A stretch of DNA of 64,000 bases from Rhizosaccharibacter radicis (GTDB lineage: Bacteria; Pseudomonadota; Alphaproteobacteria; Acetobacterales; Acetobacteraceae). Below, in pieces: positions 18,222 through 26,434 of this stretch; position 1 is the stretch's first letter, and each line of letters begins with the position of its first letter. Location of the stretch: contig JAMZEJ010000001.1 in NCBI GenBank assembly GCA_024508355.1, positions 496,001-560,000 of the forward strand, given 5' to 3'. The position numbers and the translations under genes are program-made. A model generated the notes under the pieces. It ran no database searches. It saw nothing but the letters and a program-made list of their open reading frames with translations, and was not told the origin of the DNA.

Positions 18222-18749
18222 TCAGGGTAGCTTGGTGCTGTCGAGCTGCCAGGGTTTGAGCGACCGGCGCCGGATGGCCGAGTGGGCCTGATCCAGCTGC
18301 ATCAACAGGCTTCCGAGGCGCTCGCGCTTGTGCAGCTCGGCCCAGATCTCCGCCGGCTCGACGCCGGTGGCGGCCCAGATCGACAACAAGGACCGCAGCA
18401 CCGCGACGCTCGCATCGAGCAGCTGTTCCCGTTCCCCGGTCACGGCGGCGGACACGCAGCGCATCGCGTCCTCCCCCATGTGCTGCGACAACCGCCTGAC
18501 CCGGTCCGCCCCGTCGGCATTGTCACCCGTCGGCGCTTCCCTTGTCGGGAGGCCGGGCGCCACGATGGCAGCTGGCGTGGACCAGACGGCGGCGATGGCC
18601 TCGGCCGCGGTCGCGAGGCCGCTTCGGCTCATGCCCACGACCCGCGGCACCGGATCTCTTGGAAGAACCCGCCGCGACGCGGCCGGTACCCGGCGATCCG
18701 GGCCAACGAATGATCCGGGACTGATGAGCGGCCAGGATCGATCATGCAT
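18222..18749 (-). CDS. degenerate HisE-like (phosphoribosyl-ATP pyrophosphatase fold) protein
   Basis: Up to 175 residues. Residues 85-160 follow the HisE/MazG-like all-alpha pattern: SQHMGEDAMRCVSAAVTGER, then LLDASVAVLRSLLSIWAATGVEPAEIWAELHKRE, which lines up with the family's K-x-GEEA-E...A...GD...ESADLLYH...LL...G.....VWAEL. In real HisE the second helix carries metal-binding E and D; here that helix reads DASVAVLRSL and has lost them. The GEEA motif is GEDA and its following Glu is also missing. A catalytically dead or repurposed paralogue is therefore likely. The first 39 residues are Pro/Arg-rich and an ATG at 18632 may be the true start. It is not near other his genes. Confidence 0.6.
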   Translation of the reverse strand: MHDRSWPLISPGSFVGPDRRVPAASRRVLPRDPVPRVVGMSRSGLATAAEAIAAVWSTPAAIVAPGLPTREAPTGDNADGADRVRRLSQHMGEDAMRCVSAAVTGEREQLLDASVAVLRSLLSIWAATGVEPAEIWAELHKRERLGSLLMQLDQAHSAIRRRSLKPWQLDSTKLP

Positions 18750-18876
18750 GCGCTCCCTGGCGTCGCGACGTATCTTTCCTGCTTAGACCGGCCCCGACGC
18801 GCGCTGGAAGCGGCTTCTGCGTCTCCCGCTTCGGGACAGGGCCTGGCCGGCGGGAACGGCCTCGGCCCGGGCCGGG

Positions 18877-20484
18877 TCAGGGGAGGCCATGGGTGCATGC
18901 GGCATCGTCGGGCAAGGGGTAGGGCAGGGTCCCGACGATCTCGATTTCAAGCTCTGCGCCGCGAGGTCCGGCAGGCGGAAGGCGCAGGCATGCATCCCCG
19001 TCTGTCCATCGCCGGTCGTCTTCCGGATCATGCCAGCCTCCGCCGACCATGGACGCGGCCTGGATTACCCGTTCCGTCTGGCCGTCGCGCAGCCGCAGGT
19101 GGCGCAGGCAGATCCCAAGCCGCCGGCGGTCATCGACGAACGGACCGATCGTCTCGGCCGGCACCCCATGCCGCGACAACAAGCGCTCGACCCGGCCCCC
19201 GGGCGGGATGCGGAACACCACGACCGTGCCGATCCGCCGGCAAGGCCCGAGACTGCCACCGCCCGACAACAGCAGCCGCGGTTCCGGATCCGGGGAAGAT
19301 CGGCGGGGGGCGTCCCGCTCGGAAAGCAGCCCCAACGTCGCCGCGCGGTCCCGCAGGCGGCGCCATAGCGGTTCCACATGCTCTTGCTCGACCGCGAGCG
19401 GCGCCGCGCGGGCGGACAGGGATGGCGCCGGGTGCGGCGGGACACCCGGGAGATGGTGCCTCGTGTCCGGCAGGTAGCTCTCCGCCGGCAGGTTCTCGGC
19501 CAGCAGGATGCCATGGCGGGCGAGCGCGACGTGGAAGAAGCAATAGTTCCGCATGGCTTCCTCCCGCAGGATGGAGCCGCCATTCACCAGCATCCGCACC
19601 GGCACGAGGATGCCGTCCAACAGCAGGGCATGGTCCGGCGTCAGCAGCAGGTCTCGGCACGGCACGCCGTCCCCGAGGGCATCGCGGCGGACCCGGACCG
19701 GAACGGTGTCCGCCCCGCCCTCGCGCGAGCCGGGGCCGATCCGCCCCCGGCCGACCCATGTCACCGCGCGCTGCACCCTGGCACCGTTCTCCACCGTCAG
19801 CACCAGCTCTCCGGGCGACAGCTCCTCTCCCGGGCGGGGGCCGGCGGGCGTGTCGAGCCTGGTTCCGAACAGGAAGCACGGGACGTAGCGGATGGCCGGA
19901 TCGCCGTCACCATCCCGGTCGAGGGCGAAGTTGTCGATGGTCGTGTTCTCGAGCCCCTGGAACCCGAACGAGGTGGTCACCCCGCCGACTTGAAGCTGGA
20001 GGGTGTCGCCGGAGAAGCCGAGCAACCGCACGTCCGCAGCACCGGCCCCGCCCAGGACGATCTGGTTGCCGTCGCCGGCGAAGCCGCTGATCGGGATCGC
20101 CAATGTCCGGTCCCACAGCACCAGGCTGTCGTGGTCGCCGAAGAACTCCAGCGTCGATCCGGACCCGAGCGTCGTGCCGGCCGCGAGCTCAAGCGTTCCG
20201 TGTCCTGCTGCGGTGCTGGTGCCGCCGGGTAGAACGACGGGCGCGCCGATCTGGAAGGCGATGCCGTTGCCGAGCACGGTCGCGGCGGCGTAGCTGAGGT
20301 GAGCGTAGGCGCCGGCGTCCACGACGGCACCGAAGAAGGCGGCGAGGGTCTGGTCGACGCTGTAGGACACCGAGATGCTGGCAGTCCCGGTCACGAACAG
20401 GCCCCACCCCAGCCTGTCCGTCGACCAGAGCACGGTTTCACCCTCGGGCGAGATGAATGCCTGCTCGCCGATGGCGAATACCAT
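18877..20484 (-). CDS. Hint_2 domain exoprotein, smaller
   Basis: A 535-residue protein. Residues 1-195 are beta-rich and Gly/Ser/Thr-rich, like the presented part of surface proteins (VLGNGIAF, LELAAGTTLGSGSTLEFFG). The Hint domain begins with Cys203 in VPCFLFGTRL and continues through GELVLTVENG, VTWVGRG and LTPDHALLLDGILVPVRMLVNG. That last stretch closely parallels SPHHAMLLDG...EMLVNG of the 1359-residue protein. The final 190 residues carry another module with VGGGWHDPEDDRRWTDGDACL. No signal peptide is seen. The start at 20484 has GGGAG eight bases upstream and starts later than the longest frame. It is divergent from the alpha/beta hydrolase gene, sharing a 220-bp A/T-richer intergenic region. 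Self-processing is inferred from the family. Confidence 0.82.
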   Translation of the reverse strand: MVFAIGEQAFISPEGETVLWSTDRLGWGLFVTGTASISVSYSVDQTLAAFFGAVVDAGAYAHLSYAAATVLGNGIAFQIGAPVVLPGGTSTAAGHGTLELAAGTTLGSGSTLEFFGDHDSLVLWDRTLAIPISGFAGDGNQIVLGGAGAADVRLLGFSGDTLQLQVGGVTTSFGFQGLENTTIDNFALDRDGDGDPAIRYVPCFLFGTRLDTPAGPRPGEELSPGELVLTVENGARVQRAVTWVGRGRIGPGSREGGADTVPVRVRRDALGDGVPCRDLLLTPDHALLLDGILVPVRMLVNGGSILREEAMRNYCFFHVALARHGILLAENLPAESYLPDTRHHLPGVPPHPAPSLSARAAPLAVEQEHVEPLWRRLRDRAATLGLLSERDAPRRSSPDPEPRLLLSGGGSLGPCRRIGTVVVFRIPPGGRVERLLSRHGVPAETIGPFVDDRRRLGICLRHLRLRDGQTERVIQAASMVGGGWHDPEDDRRWTDGDACLRLPPAGPRGAELEIEIVGTLPYPLPDDAACTHGLP

Positions 20485-20704
20485 GATGCTTGCTCCCCTA
20501 TTGCTGATCCAGGAGGGCATGCTCCGATTTATATTGTCCTAACGTTTGCGACGGTATCGTCCCAGCAATGTTGATGACATATTGATGCCGTGAACACATT
20601 AAGTTTAGATGCCGGATGTTTGAACCGGCCGGAGAGTGATAGTAGCGTCCCGGTTGGGAATGCATGCCGAAGAACGTGCGAATTGGGCGGGATGGTGAGA
20701 GGCG
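20485..20704. promoter_or_regulatory. A/T-rich divergent intergenic region
   Basis: 220 bp between the divergent Hint and hydrolase genes, clearly richer in A+T than the flanks. On the minus strand a TATAAA box lies near 20533 but has no good -35 partner. On the plus strand TTGATG (20582-20587) is followed 17 bp later by TTAGAT, a weak sigma-70-like pair. It is likely a promoter region for both genes; exact elements are uncertain. Confidence 0.4.
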
Positions 20705-22177
20705 ATGATCATCTTCGAAGGCGAGGAACTGGTTGTACACCACCACCGGGGGCGATCGCAGGACCTGCTGGTCACCTTCGCGCCGGCATACCGGGAAGAT
20801 GTGGCGCAGGAATATTATTTCTGCCGCTCCGCCGTCGAACAGCATTCGCTCAACTGTATCGGCATCAACACCAAGGTCCGGGCCTATTACGCGACGCCGG
20901 AAATCGAAGACGCGTTCCGCCTCGTGGAGCAGCACGCGAAGGGACGGCGCCGGATCATCGTTCTCGGCCATTCCATGGGGGGATGGGCGGCTCTGAAATT
21001 CTCGCGCCGCTTGCGGGCGGACCGCGTGATCGTGTTCGCGCCGACCTACTCGCTGGATCCGGACGATCTGGATTTCGAATCAGAGATCCACAGGAAAATC
21101 CTCATCCGCAACGTCGCCCAGCACAAGATCGTTCCTCGTCCGCAACATAAGGGCATGGGCATCCGTCCGGAGGACTGCGCCGGCTCCATCACGGTCATCT
21201 TCGATCCGAACGACGGGATCGACGACTACAACGTCAACATGCTCCGCAAGCGGTTGCCGCCCTTCGACGAGTTGCCGTTCCCCAACATGGGTCATGATCT
21301 CGCCAGCGGCTTCGACCAGTCGGACATCATGATGCAGATCGTCGCGGCGGCCGAGGACAGCGACCTGTCGCGATTGCGCCGCGTGCTGGTGGATGTTCAG
21401 CGCGGTTCCGGCCACTTCATCCAGCATGCCATCGAGCGCTCGGCCTGGAAGCATCCCCTCCTGACCTATCGCGCCCTGCAGGCGAAGCGGGTCAAGCAGC
21501 ACAAGGACTACGACAAGATCATCACCAGCGGGATCAATGGGGTCCTGATCTACGCCCTGTTCATGCGAGGCTGGAGGAGCGAGGCCTACAAGCATTTTCT
21601 CCTGGTCATGGATAAGCATATCGGCGTGCGCGGCGCGGCTCCCCCGGACTTCGAGACGGCCGAAGTCGCCCAGCTGCTACGCGACTACGCCTGCCTGATC
21701 CTTTCGCCTCACGGCGGCTTCCTGGTCTTCAACAGCCAGTCCCGACAAATCTATTTCGACAAGGCTTTCTTTCCGGCCCGGTCGATCCTGCCGGTGTTGA
21801 TCAGGATCGTCGGCGACGACGTCAAGATGTTCGTGATCGGAACCGGAATCACGCCGATCGCACCGGACGTGCTTCCGCTCGTTGGATCCGCCCTGTCCGT
21901 TTCCACCGGCGACAACCACGTGGTTGTCCACGGCGCCGGGGGCATGTTGAGCACCAGCGGCAACGTGCCTGCCGTCGTGCCGGGAGACACGCCCGACTGG
22001 CTCGAACGGTTCACGCCGCTTCCCGTGCCGGAAGGCAGCCAGCTGCTCAAGGCCGCCACCATCTCCTGGTTCGACCAGAAGCTGATGACGCCCGCGCCCG
22101 CCGCGCCGGAACCGTCTCCTGCGCCGCGGCGCAAGGCCAAGTTCGGCCTGCTCGCCAAGCTGGGCTTCCGCCAGTAG
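20705..22177 (+). CDS. alpha/beta-hydrolase-fold protein with C-terminal extension
   Basis: 490 residues. Residues 15-205 form an alpha/beta hydrolase: strand DLLVTFAP, nucleophile elbow GHSMGG with Ser90, a probable acid at Asp167 or Asp170 (VIFDPNDG) and catalytic His197 (NMGHDLASG). A helical middle region (about 210-300) and a beta-rich segment (about 320-450) follow, then a Pro/Ala-rich linker and a basic tail (RRKAKFGLLAKLGF). No signal peptide is present, so it is cytoplasmic or secreted by a non-Sec route. It is divergent from the smaller Hint gene and convergent with metH. An esterase or acyl-hydrolase role in surface glycan or lipid decoration is possible. I do not recognise the C-terminal part. 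Confidence 0.75.
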   Translation: MIIFEGEELVVHHHRGRSQDLLVTFAPAYREDVAQEYYFCRSAVEQHSLNCIGINTKVRAYYATPEIEDAFRLVEQHAKGRRRIIVLGHSMGGWAALKFSRRLRADRVIVFAPTYSLDPDDLDFESEIHRKILIRNVAQHKIVPRPQHKGMGIRPEDCAGSITVIFDPNDGIDDYNVNMLRKRLPPFDELPFPNMGHDLASGFDQSDIMMQIVAAAEDSDLSRLRRVLVDVQRGSGHFIQHAIERSAWKHPLLTYRALQAKRVKQHKDYDKIITSGINGVLIYALFMRGWRSEAYKHFLLVMDKHIGVRGAAPPDFETAEVAQLLRDYACLILSPHGGFLVFNSQSRQIYFDKAFFPARSILPVLIRIVGDDVKMFVIGTGITPIAPDVLPLVGSALSVSTGDNHVVVHGAGGMLSTSGNVPAVVPGDTPDWLERFTPLPVPEGSQLLKAATISWFDQKLMTPAPAAPEPSPAPRRKAKFGLLAKLGFRQ

Positions 22178-22201
22178 AAGGCAGGCGGAAGCGTTTCCCT
22201 C

Positions 22202-25200
22202 CTACACCGTGAAGTATTTCGCTTCCGGGTTGAACATCACGAGGGCGCTGGTGGATTGCTCGGGATGGAGCTGCCAGCCGTCCGACAAGGAAACGCCCAC
22301 CCTTTCCGCCCCCAGCAGCCGCAACAGCGGCTCCTGGTCCTCCAGGCGCGGGCAGGCCGGATAACCGAACGAGTAGCGCGATCCGCGGTAGCCCTGCGAC
22401 AACAGCCTGTCGATGTCGCGGTCGTCTTCCGCGGCGAAGCCGAGTTCCGCGCGCGCGCGCTTGTGCACGTACTCCGCCATCGCCTCGGCCATCTCCACGG
22501 ACAGACCGTGCAGATACAGATAGTCCTGGTAGCGGTTGCTTTCGAACCACTCCCGGGCGACGTCCGAAGCTGCCTGCCCCACGGTCACCACCTGCAGCCC
22601 GATCACGTCACGCTCCGCCTCGCCGATGTCGCGGACGAAGTCGGCGACACAGGCGCCGTCCTCGCGTGGCTGGCGAGGAAGCGTGAAACGGGCGGCCTCC
22701 GTTTCGCCGTCCGGCTCGAACAGGATCAGGTCGTTGCCGTCGCCCGCCGCCTTCCAGTAGCCGTAGATCGCCTGCGGCTTCAGGATGTCCCGCTCGGCGC
22801 ACAGCGCCAGCATGCGCTTCATGACCGGACGCAGCTCGGTCTTCGCCCAGCGCAGGAAATCTTCCAGCGACCGGCCCTGCTTCCGGAAGCCCCACTGGAA
22901 CTGGTACAAGCTGCGTTCATTGAGGAATGGCAGCACCGCCGCCGGGGACGCTTCCATCACCCGCGCGCCCCAGAATGGCGGCTCCATGATCGGCAGCCCG
23001 TGGCTCAGGCGCACCCGGCGCGAGCGTGCGGCCTCGCGGTCCACCGGCGCGAAGCCACGCTGTTCGACCTGTTCCGGTTCCCGCTTCGCCGCACGCGTCG
23101 CCTTGCTCTGCCGGCGGTGCTGGATCGCCGACAGGTAGCCGTCGAAGCTGTTCTGCGCGACATGGTCCATCAGACCCAGGCCATCGAAGGCGTCGCGCGC
23201 ATAGGCCACGCGCCCGCTGCCGCCCTCGCGGCCGTAGGCGGCGACGCATTCCTCTTCCACGTAGTTCCGGGTCAAGGCCGCGCCGCCCAGCAGCACCGGA
23301 ATCTCGAGGCCCTGGCGTGCCATCTCCTCGAGGTTCTCGCGCATCACCACGGTCGACTTCACCAGCAGGCCGGACATGCCGATCGCGTCCGCCTTGTGCT
23401 CGGCGGCAGCGGCGATCATGTCGGCGACCGGCACCTTGATGCCGAGATTGACTACGCGGAACCCGTTGTTGGTCAGGATGATGTCGACCAGGTTCTTGCC
23501 GATGTCGTGCACGTCGCCCTTCACGGTGGCGAGCACGATGGTGCCGCGGGCCTGCCCTTCGACCCGTTCCATGTGCGGCTCGAGGAAGGCCACGGCCGCC
23601 TTCATGGTCTCGGCCGACTGCAGCACGAAAGGAAGCTGCATCTTGCCCGCGCCGAACAGCTCGCCCACCACCTTCATGCCGTCCAGCAGGATGGTGTTGA
23701 TGATGTCGATCGGCGCCATCCGGGTCATGGCCTCGGCGAGATCGTCCTCCAGACCCTTGCGGTCGCCGTCCACGATGCGGTCGCGCAGCCGCTCCTCGGC
23801 GGTCTCGGCGCGCTTCTTCTTGGTGGCTTCCGACGCCTTGCGATCGGCGAACAGTTCCAGTAGCCGCTGCAGCGGGTCGTAGCCGTCGCGGCGGCGGTCA
23901 TGGATCAGATCGTCGGCGACCCGCACCTCTTCCGGATCGATCAGGTGCAAGGGCCTGATCTTGCTGACATGCACGATCGCCCCCGTCATGCCGGCCCTGA
24001 CCGCCTGATCGAGGAACACCGAGTTCAGCACGGCGCGCGCCGCCGGATTGAGCCCGAACGAGATGTTGGAAAGCCCCAGGATGATCTGGATGTCGGGAAA
24101 GCGTTCCCGGATCCGCCGGATGCCTTCCAGGGTCCACAGGCCGAGCTTCCGGTCGTCCTCGTTGCCCGTCGCGATGGTGAAGGTCAGCGGGTCGATCATC
24201 AGGTCCGATTGCGGCAGGCCGTGCTTGTCGCAGGCGAACGCCACCAGGCGCTCCGCGATCCGCAGCTTGTCTTCCGCGGTCTTCGCCATGCCCACCTCGT
24301 CGATGGTGAGCGCGATCACCGCGGCCCCGAAGCGCTTGGCCAGCACCATCCGGTCGTGAGCGTGGCCCTCGCCGTCCTCGAAATTGATCGAGTTGATGAT
24401 CGGCTTGCCGCCATGCAGCTTGAGCGCGCTCTCGATCACCGGCGTTTCAGTGGAATCGATCACGAGCGGCCCGTTCACCGACGCGGTGAAGCGGCGCACC
24501 ACCTCGTCCATCTCGGCGGTCTCGTTCCGGCCGACGAAGGCGGTGCAGATGTCGAGCGCGTTGGAACCTTCACCGACCTGGTCGCGGCCGATGGCCACGC
24601 AGCCGTCCCAGTCGCCCGCTTCCTGCAGCTCGCGCCACTTCCGGGAGCCGTTGGCGTTGCATCGCTCGCCGATGGAGAAATAGCTGTTCTCCTGACGCAG
24701 CGGCACCTGGCCGTAGAGCGACGCCACCGAAGGGATCCAGACCGGACGCCGCGCTACCGGGGCCGGCCGCGCGGCGCTCCCCGCCCGGCGCCGGAGCATG
24801 GCGTCCAAAGCCTCGATATGCGGCGTCGAGGTCCCGCAGCAGCCACCGACGAGGTTGAGCCCGTCCTCGGAGATGAAGCGCTCCATCCAGCTCGCCATCT
24901 CCGCGGCTCCCAGCGGGTAGTGGGTGCGGCCGTCCACGAGTTCAGGCAGGCCGGCATTGGGCTGCACGGAAATCAGCCCGCGCCAGTTGCTTCCGAGCCA
25001 GCGGACATGCTCGGCCATCTCCTGCGGGCCCGTGGCGCAGTTCAATCCCAGCAGCGGCACGTCCAGCGCATCCACCACGGTCGCCGCGGCGGCGATGTCC
25101 GGTCCGACCAGCAGGGTGCCGGTGGTTTCCACCGTGACCTGCACGAAGATGGGGGTGTCGGTGCCGGCCGCGCGCCGCGCCCGCTTGGCGCCGTTCACCG

Positions 25201-25708
25201 CCGCCTTGATCTGCAGCGTGTCCTGGCAGGTCTCGATCAGCAGGGCGTCCACGCCCCCCGCGATCAGCCCGTCGCACTGGGCGGCCAGCGCGTCCTCCAA
25301 CGGATCATAGGGGACGTTGCCCAGCGACGGCAGCTTGGTGCCCGGCCCGATCGAACCCACCACATAGCGGTGGCGGCCGTCCGAGAAGCTGTCGGCCGCT
25401 TCCCGCGCCAGCTCCGCCGCGATCTTGTTGATCTCGTGGCAGCGATCGGCGAGGTCGAACTCCTCCAGGGTAGTGGGCGAGCCGCCAAAGCTGTTGGTTT
25501 CCACCATGTCGGCACCGGCCGCGAAATAGCCCCGGTGGATCTCCCGCACCAGGTCCGGACGCGACAGGTTCAACACTTCGGTGCAGTTCTCGCGATCCCA
25601 GAAATCGCGTTCCACTTCCAGATCGAGCATCTGGACGCGCGAGCCCATGCCGCCGTCGCAGAGCAAAACGTGATGGGAAAGGGCGTCGAGGAGGTGGGGT
25701 CTGGTCAT
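22202..25708 (-). CDS. metH: cobalamin-dependent methionine synthase
   Basis: A full-length 1168-residue MetH, transferring methyl from 5-methyl-THF to homocysteine. The homocysteine domain has the zinc cysteines GLNCATG (about residue 222) and GGCCGTS (about 288-289). The pterin domain includes ERCNANGS and later NISFGLNP. The cobalamin domain has the cobalt-ligating His of DVHDIG (about 733). The C-terminal reactivation domain, binding AdoMet, is recognised by RGSRYSFGYPACP and SLSDGWQLHPEQST. The start has AGGA four bases upstream. It is transcribed alone; metF lies about 20 kb away. It depends on the cell making or importing B12. Confidence 0.98.
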   Translation of the reverse strand: MTRPHLLDALSHHVLLCDGGMGSRVQMLDLEVERDFWDRENCTEVLNLSRPDLVREIHRGYFAAGADMVETNSFGGSPTTLEEFDLADRCHEINKIAAELAREAADSFSDGRHRYVVGSIGPGTKLPSLGNVPYDPLEDALAAQCDGLIAGGVDALLIETCQDTLQIKAAVNGAKRARRAAGTDTPIFVQVTVETTGTLLVGPDIAAAATVVDALDVPLLGLNCATGPQEMAEHVRWLGSNWRGLISVQPNAGLPELVDGRTHYPLGAAEMASWMERFISEDGLNLVGGCCGTSTPHIEALDAMLRRRAGSAARPAPVARRPVWIPSVASLYGQVPLRQENSYFSIGERCNANGSRKWRELQEAGDWDGCVAIGRDQVGEGSNALDICTAFVGRNETAEMDEVVRRFTASVNGPLVIDSTETPVIESALKLHGGKPIINSINFEDGEGHAHDRMVLAKRFGAAVIALTIDEVGMAKTAEDKLRIAERLVAFACDKHGLPQSDLMIDPLTFTIATGNEDDRKLGLWTLEGIRRIRERFPDIQIILGLSNISFGLNPAARAVLNSVFLDQAVRAGMTGAIVHVSKIRPLHLIDPEEVRVADDLIHDRRRDGYDPLQRLLELFADRKASEATKKKRAETAEERLRDRIVDGDRKGLEDDLAEAMTRMAPIDIINTILLDGMKVVGELFGAGKMQLPFVLQSAETMKAAVAFLEPHMERVEGQARGTIVLATVKGDVHDIGKNLVDIILTNNGFRVVNLGIKVPVADMIAAAAEHKADAIGMSGLLVKSTVVMRENLEEMARQGLEIPVLLGGAALTRNYVEEECVAAYGREGGSGRVAYARDAFDGLGLMDHVAQNSFDGYLSAIQHRRQSKATRAAKREPEQVEQRGFAPVDREAARSRRVRLSHGLPIMEPPFWGARVMEASPAAVLPFLNERSLYQFQWGFRKQGRSLEDFLRWAKTELRPVMKRMLALCAERDILKPQAIYGYWKAAGDGNDLILFEPDGETEAARFTLPRQPREDGACVADFVRDIGEAERDVIGLQVVTVGQAASDVAREWFESNRYQDYLYLHGLSVEMAEAMAEYVHKRARAELGFAAEDDRDIDRLLSQGYRGSRYSFGYPACPRLEDQEPLLRLLGAERVGVSLSDGWQLHPEQSTSALVMFNPEAKYFTV

Positions 25709-25835
25709 GATATCCTGGGCGCCCCCGCCGGGGGCGGACGATCGGCGGGCGGAAGGGCGCAGCCTTCTCCCCCAAGGTTCTTTCAAAGCGGGCCTCCCCT
25801 GTCCAGGGTCGGGACCCAATGTCGTGATCGGGCCG

Positions 25836-25841
25836 TGTCAA
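25836..25841 (-). promoter_or_regulatory. candidate -35 box upstream of metH
   Basis: A perfect minus-strand TTGACA lies about 128 bp before the metH start. No good -10 is found 16-18 bp downstream (TTGGGT/TGGGTC is poor). I looked for cobalamin, SAM-II and SAH riboswitch cores in the roughly 120-nt leader and did not recognise any. Confidence 0.25.
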
Positions 25842-25869
25842 GACGGCCAAGCCAGGGGCCGATGTCCAC

Positions 25870-26247
25870 ATGCGGGATGGAGCGCGAAACACCGTTGCGG
25901 CGGCCATTCCTGGGGCGGTGTTGCCGAGACCGGACCCGCGCACCGGCCTTCTGCTCGGCGAAGGGGTGGCCGAGCCCGCCCCGGAGGGATGGGCCCTGGT
26001 GGCGAGGCTGCCGCGTCCCGGCCTCCATGGCTTCGGCTGCCGATGCTGCGGGCGGGATCCGGTGGCCCTGTTCCTCAATGGGCTGTTCCAACGACAGGTG
26101 AGAGCGGGACGTCCGATGCCGAGCCGGCTGCTGGTGGTGGCATCCCCCGCCACGGTGGCGGCGGTCATGGACGCGGCGCGACACGACCCGTTCGTCCGCG
26201 CCCGGTTCCCCGAGGGGACGATCGCGGCGGTCGATGAAGTAGCTTGA
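25870..26247 (+). CDS. conserved hypothetical protein with CxC-C motif
   Basis: A 125-residue protein divergent from metH. The second half, after HGFGCRCCGRDPVALFLNGLF, reads like a conserved alphaproteobacterial small domain: a cysteine cluster (C-x-C-C), a Leu-rich helix with basic residues (NGLFQRQVRAG), a strand RLLVVAS, and a helix ending DPFVRARF. The cysteines could bind a metal. A short basic N-terminal region precedes. The start codon at 25870 has no strong ribosome site, and later starts are possible. Nothing in the neighbourhood (metH on one side, secretion genes on the other) fixes a role. Confidence 0.6.
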   Translation: MRDGARNTVAAAIPGAVLPRPDPRTGLLLGEGVAEPAPEGWALVARLPRPGLHGFGCRCCGRDPVALFLNGLFQRQVRAGRPMPSRLLVVASPATVAAVMDAARHDPFVRARFPEGTIAAVDEVA

Positions 26248-26434
26248 GACGGACGCTGGGTCGGGTGGCCATGGGCCAACCGAGGAGGTGGACCCGTCGG
26301 TGCGGGAGAAAATTTAGGTTCGGTTGTTGTTTTCATGCTAGGGTTGTGACGGTGGCTGGGCTTTGGCCTTCGCCGCACGATGCCGGGGGTTTCGCCTCCC
26401 CTGGCGCTGAGGGCGCCCGAACGAAGGACATCCT

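Noticed and set aside
25709-25869. Cobalamin, SAM-II or SAH riboswitch before metH
   Set aside because: I compared the leader by eye with the conserved cores I remember and found no match; only weak GC hairpins are present. A covariance-model search would decide.
23900-26101. A 733-codon plus-strand frame opposite metH
   Set aside because: metH motifs on the minus strand account for this DNA; the plus frame is an Arg/His-rich shadow.
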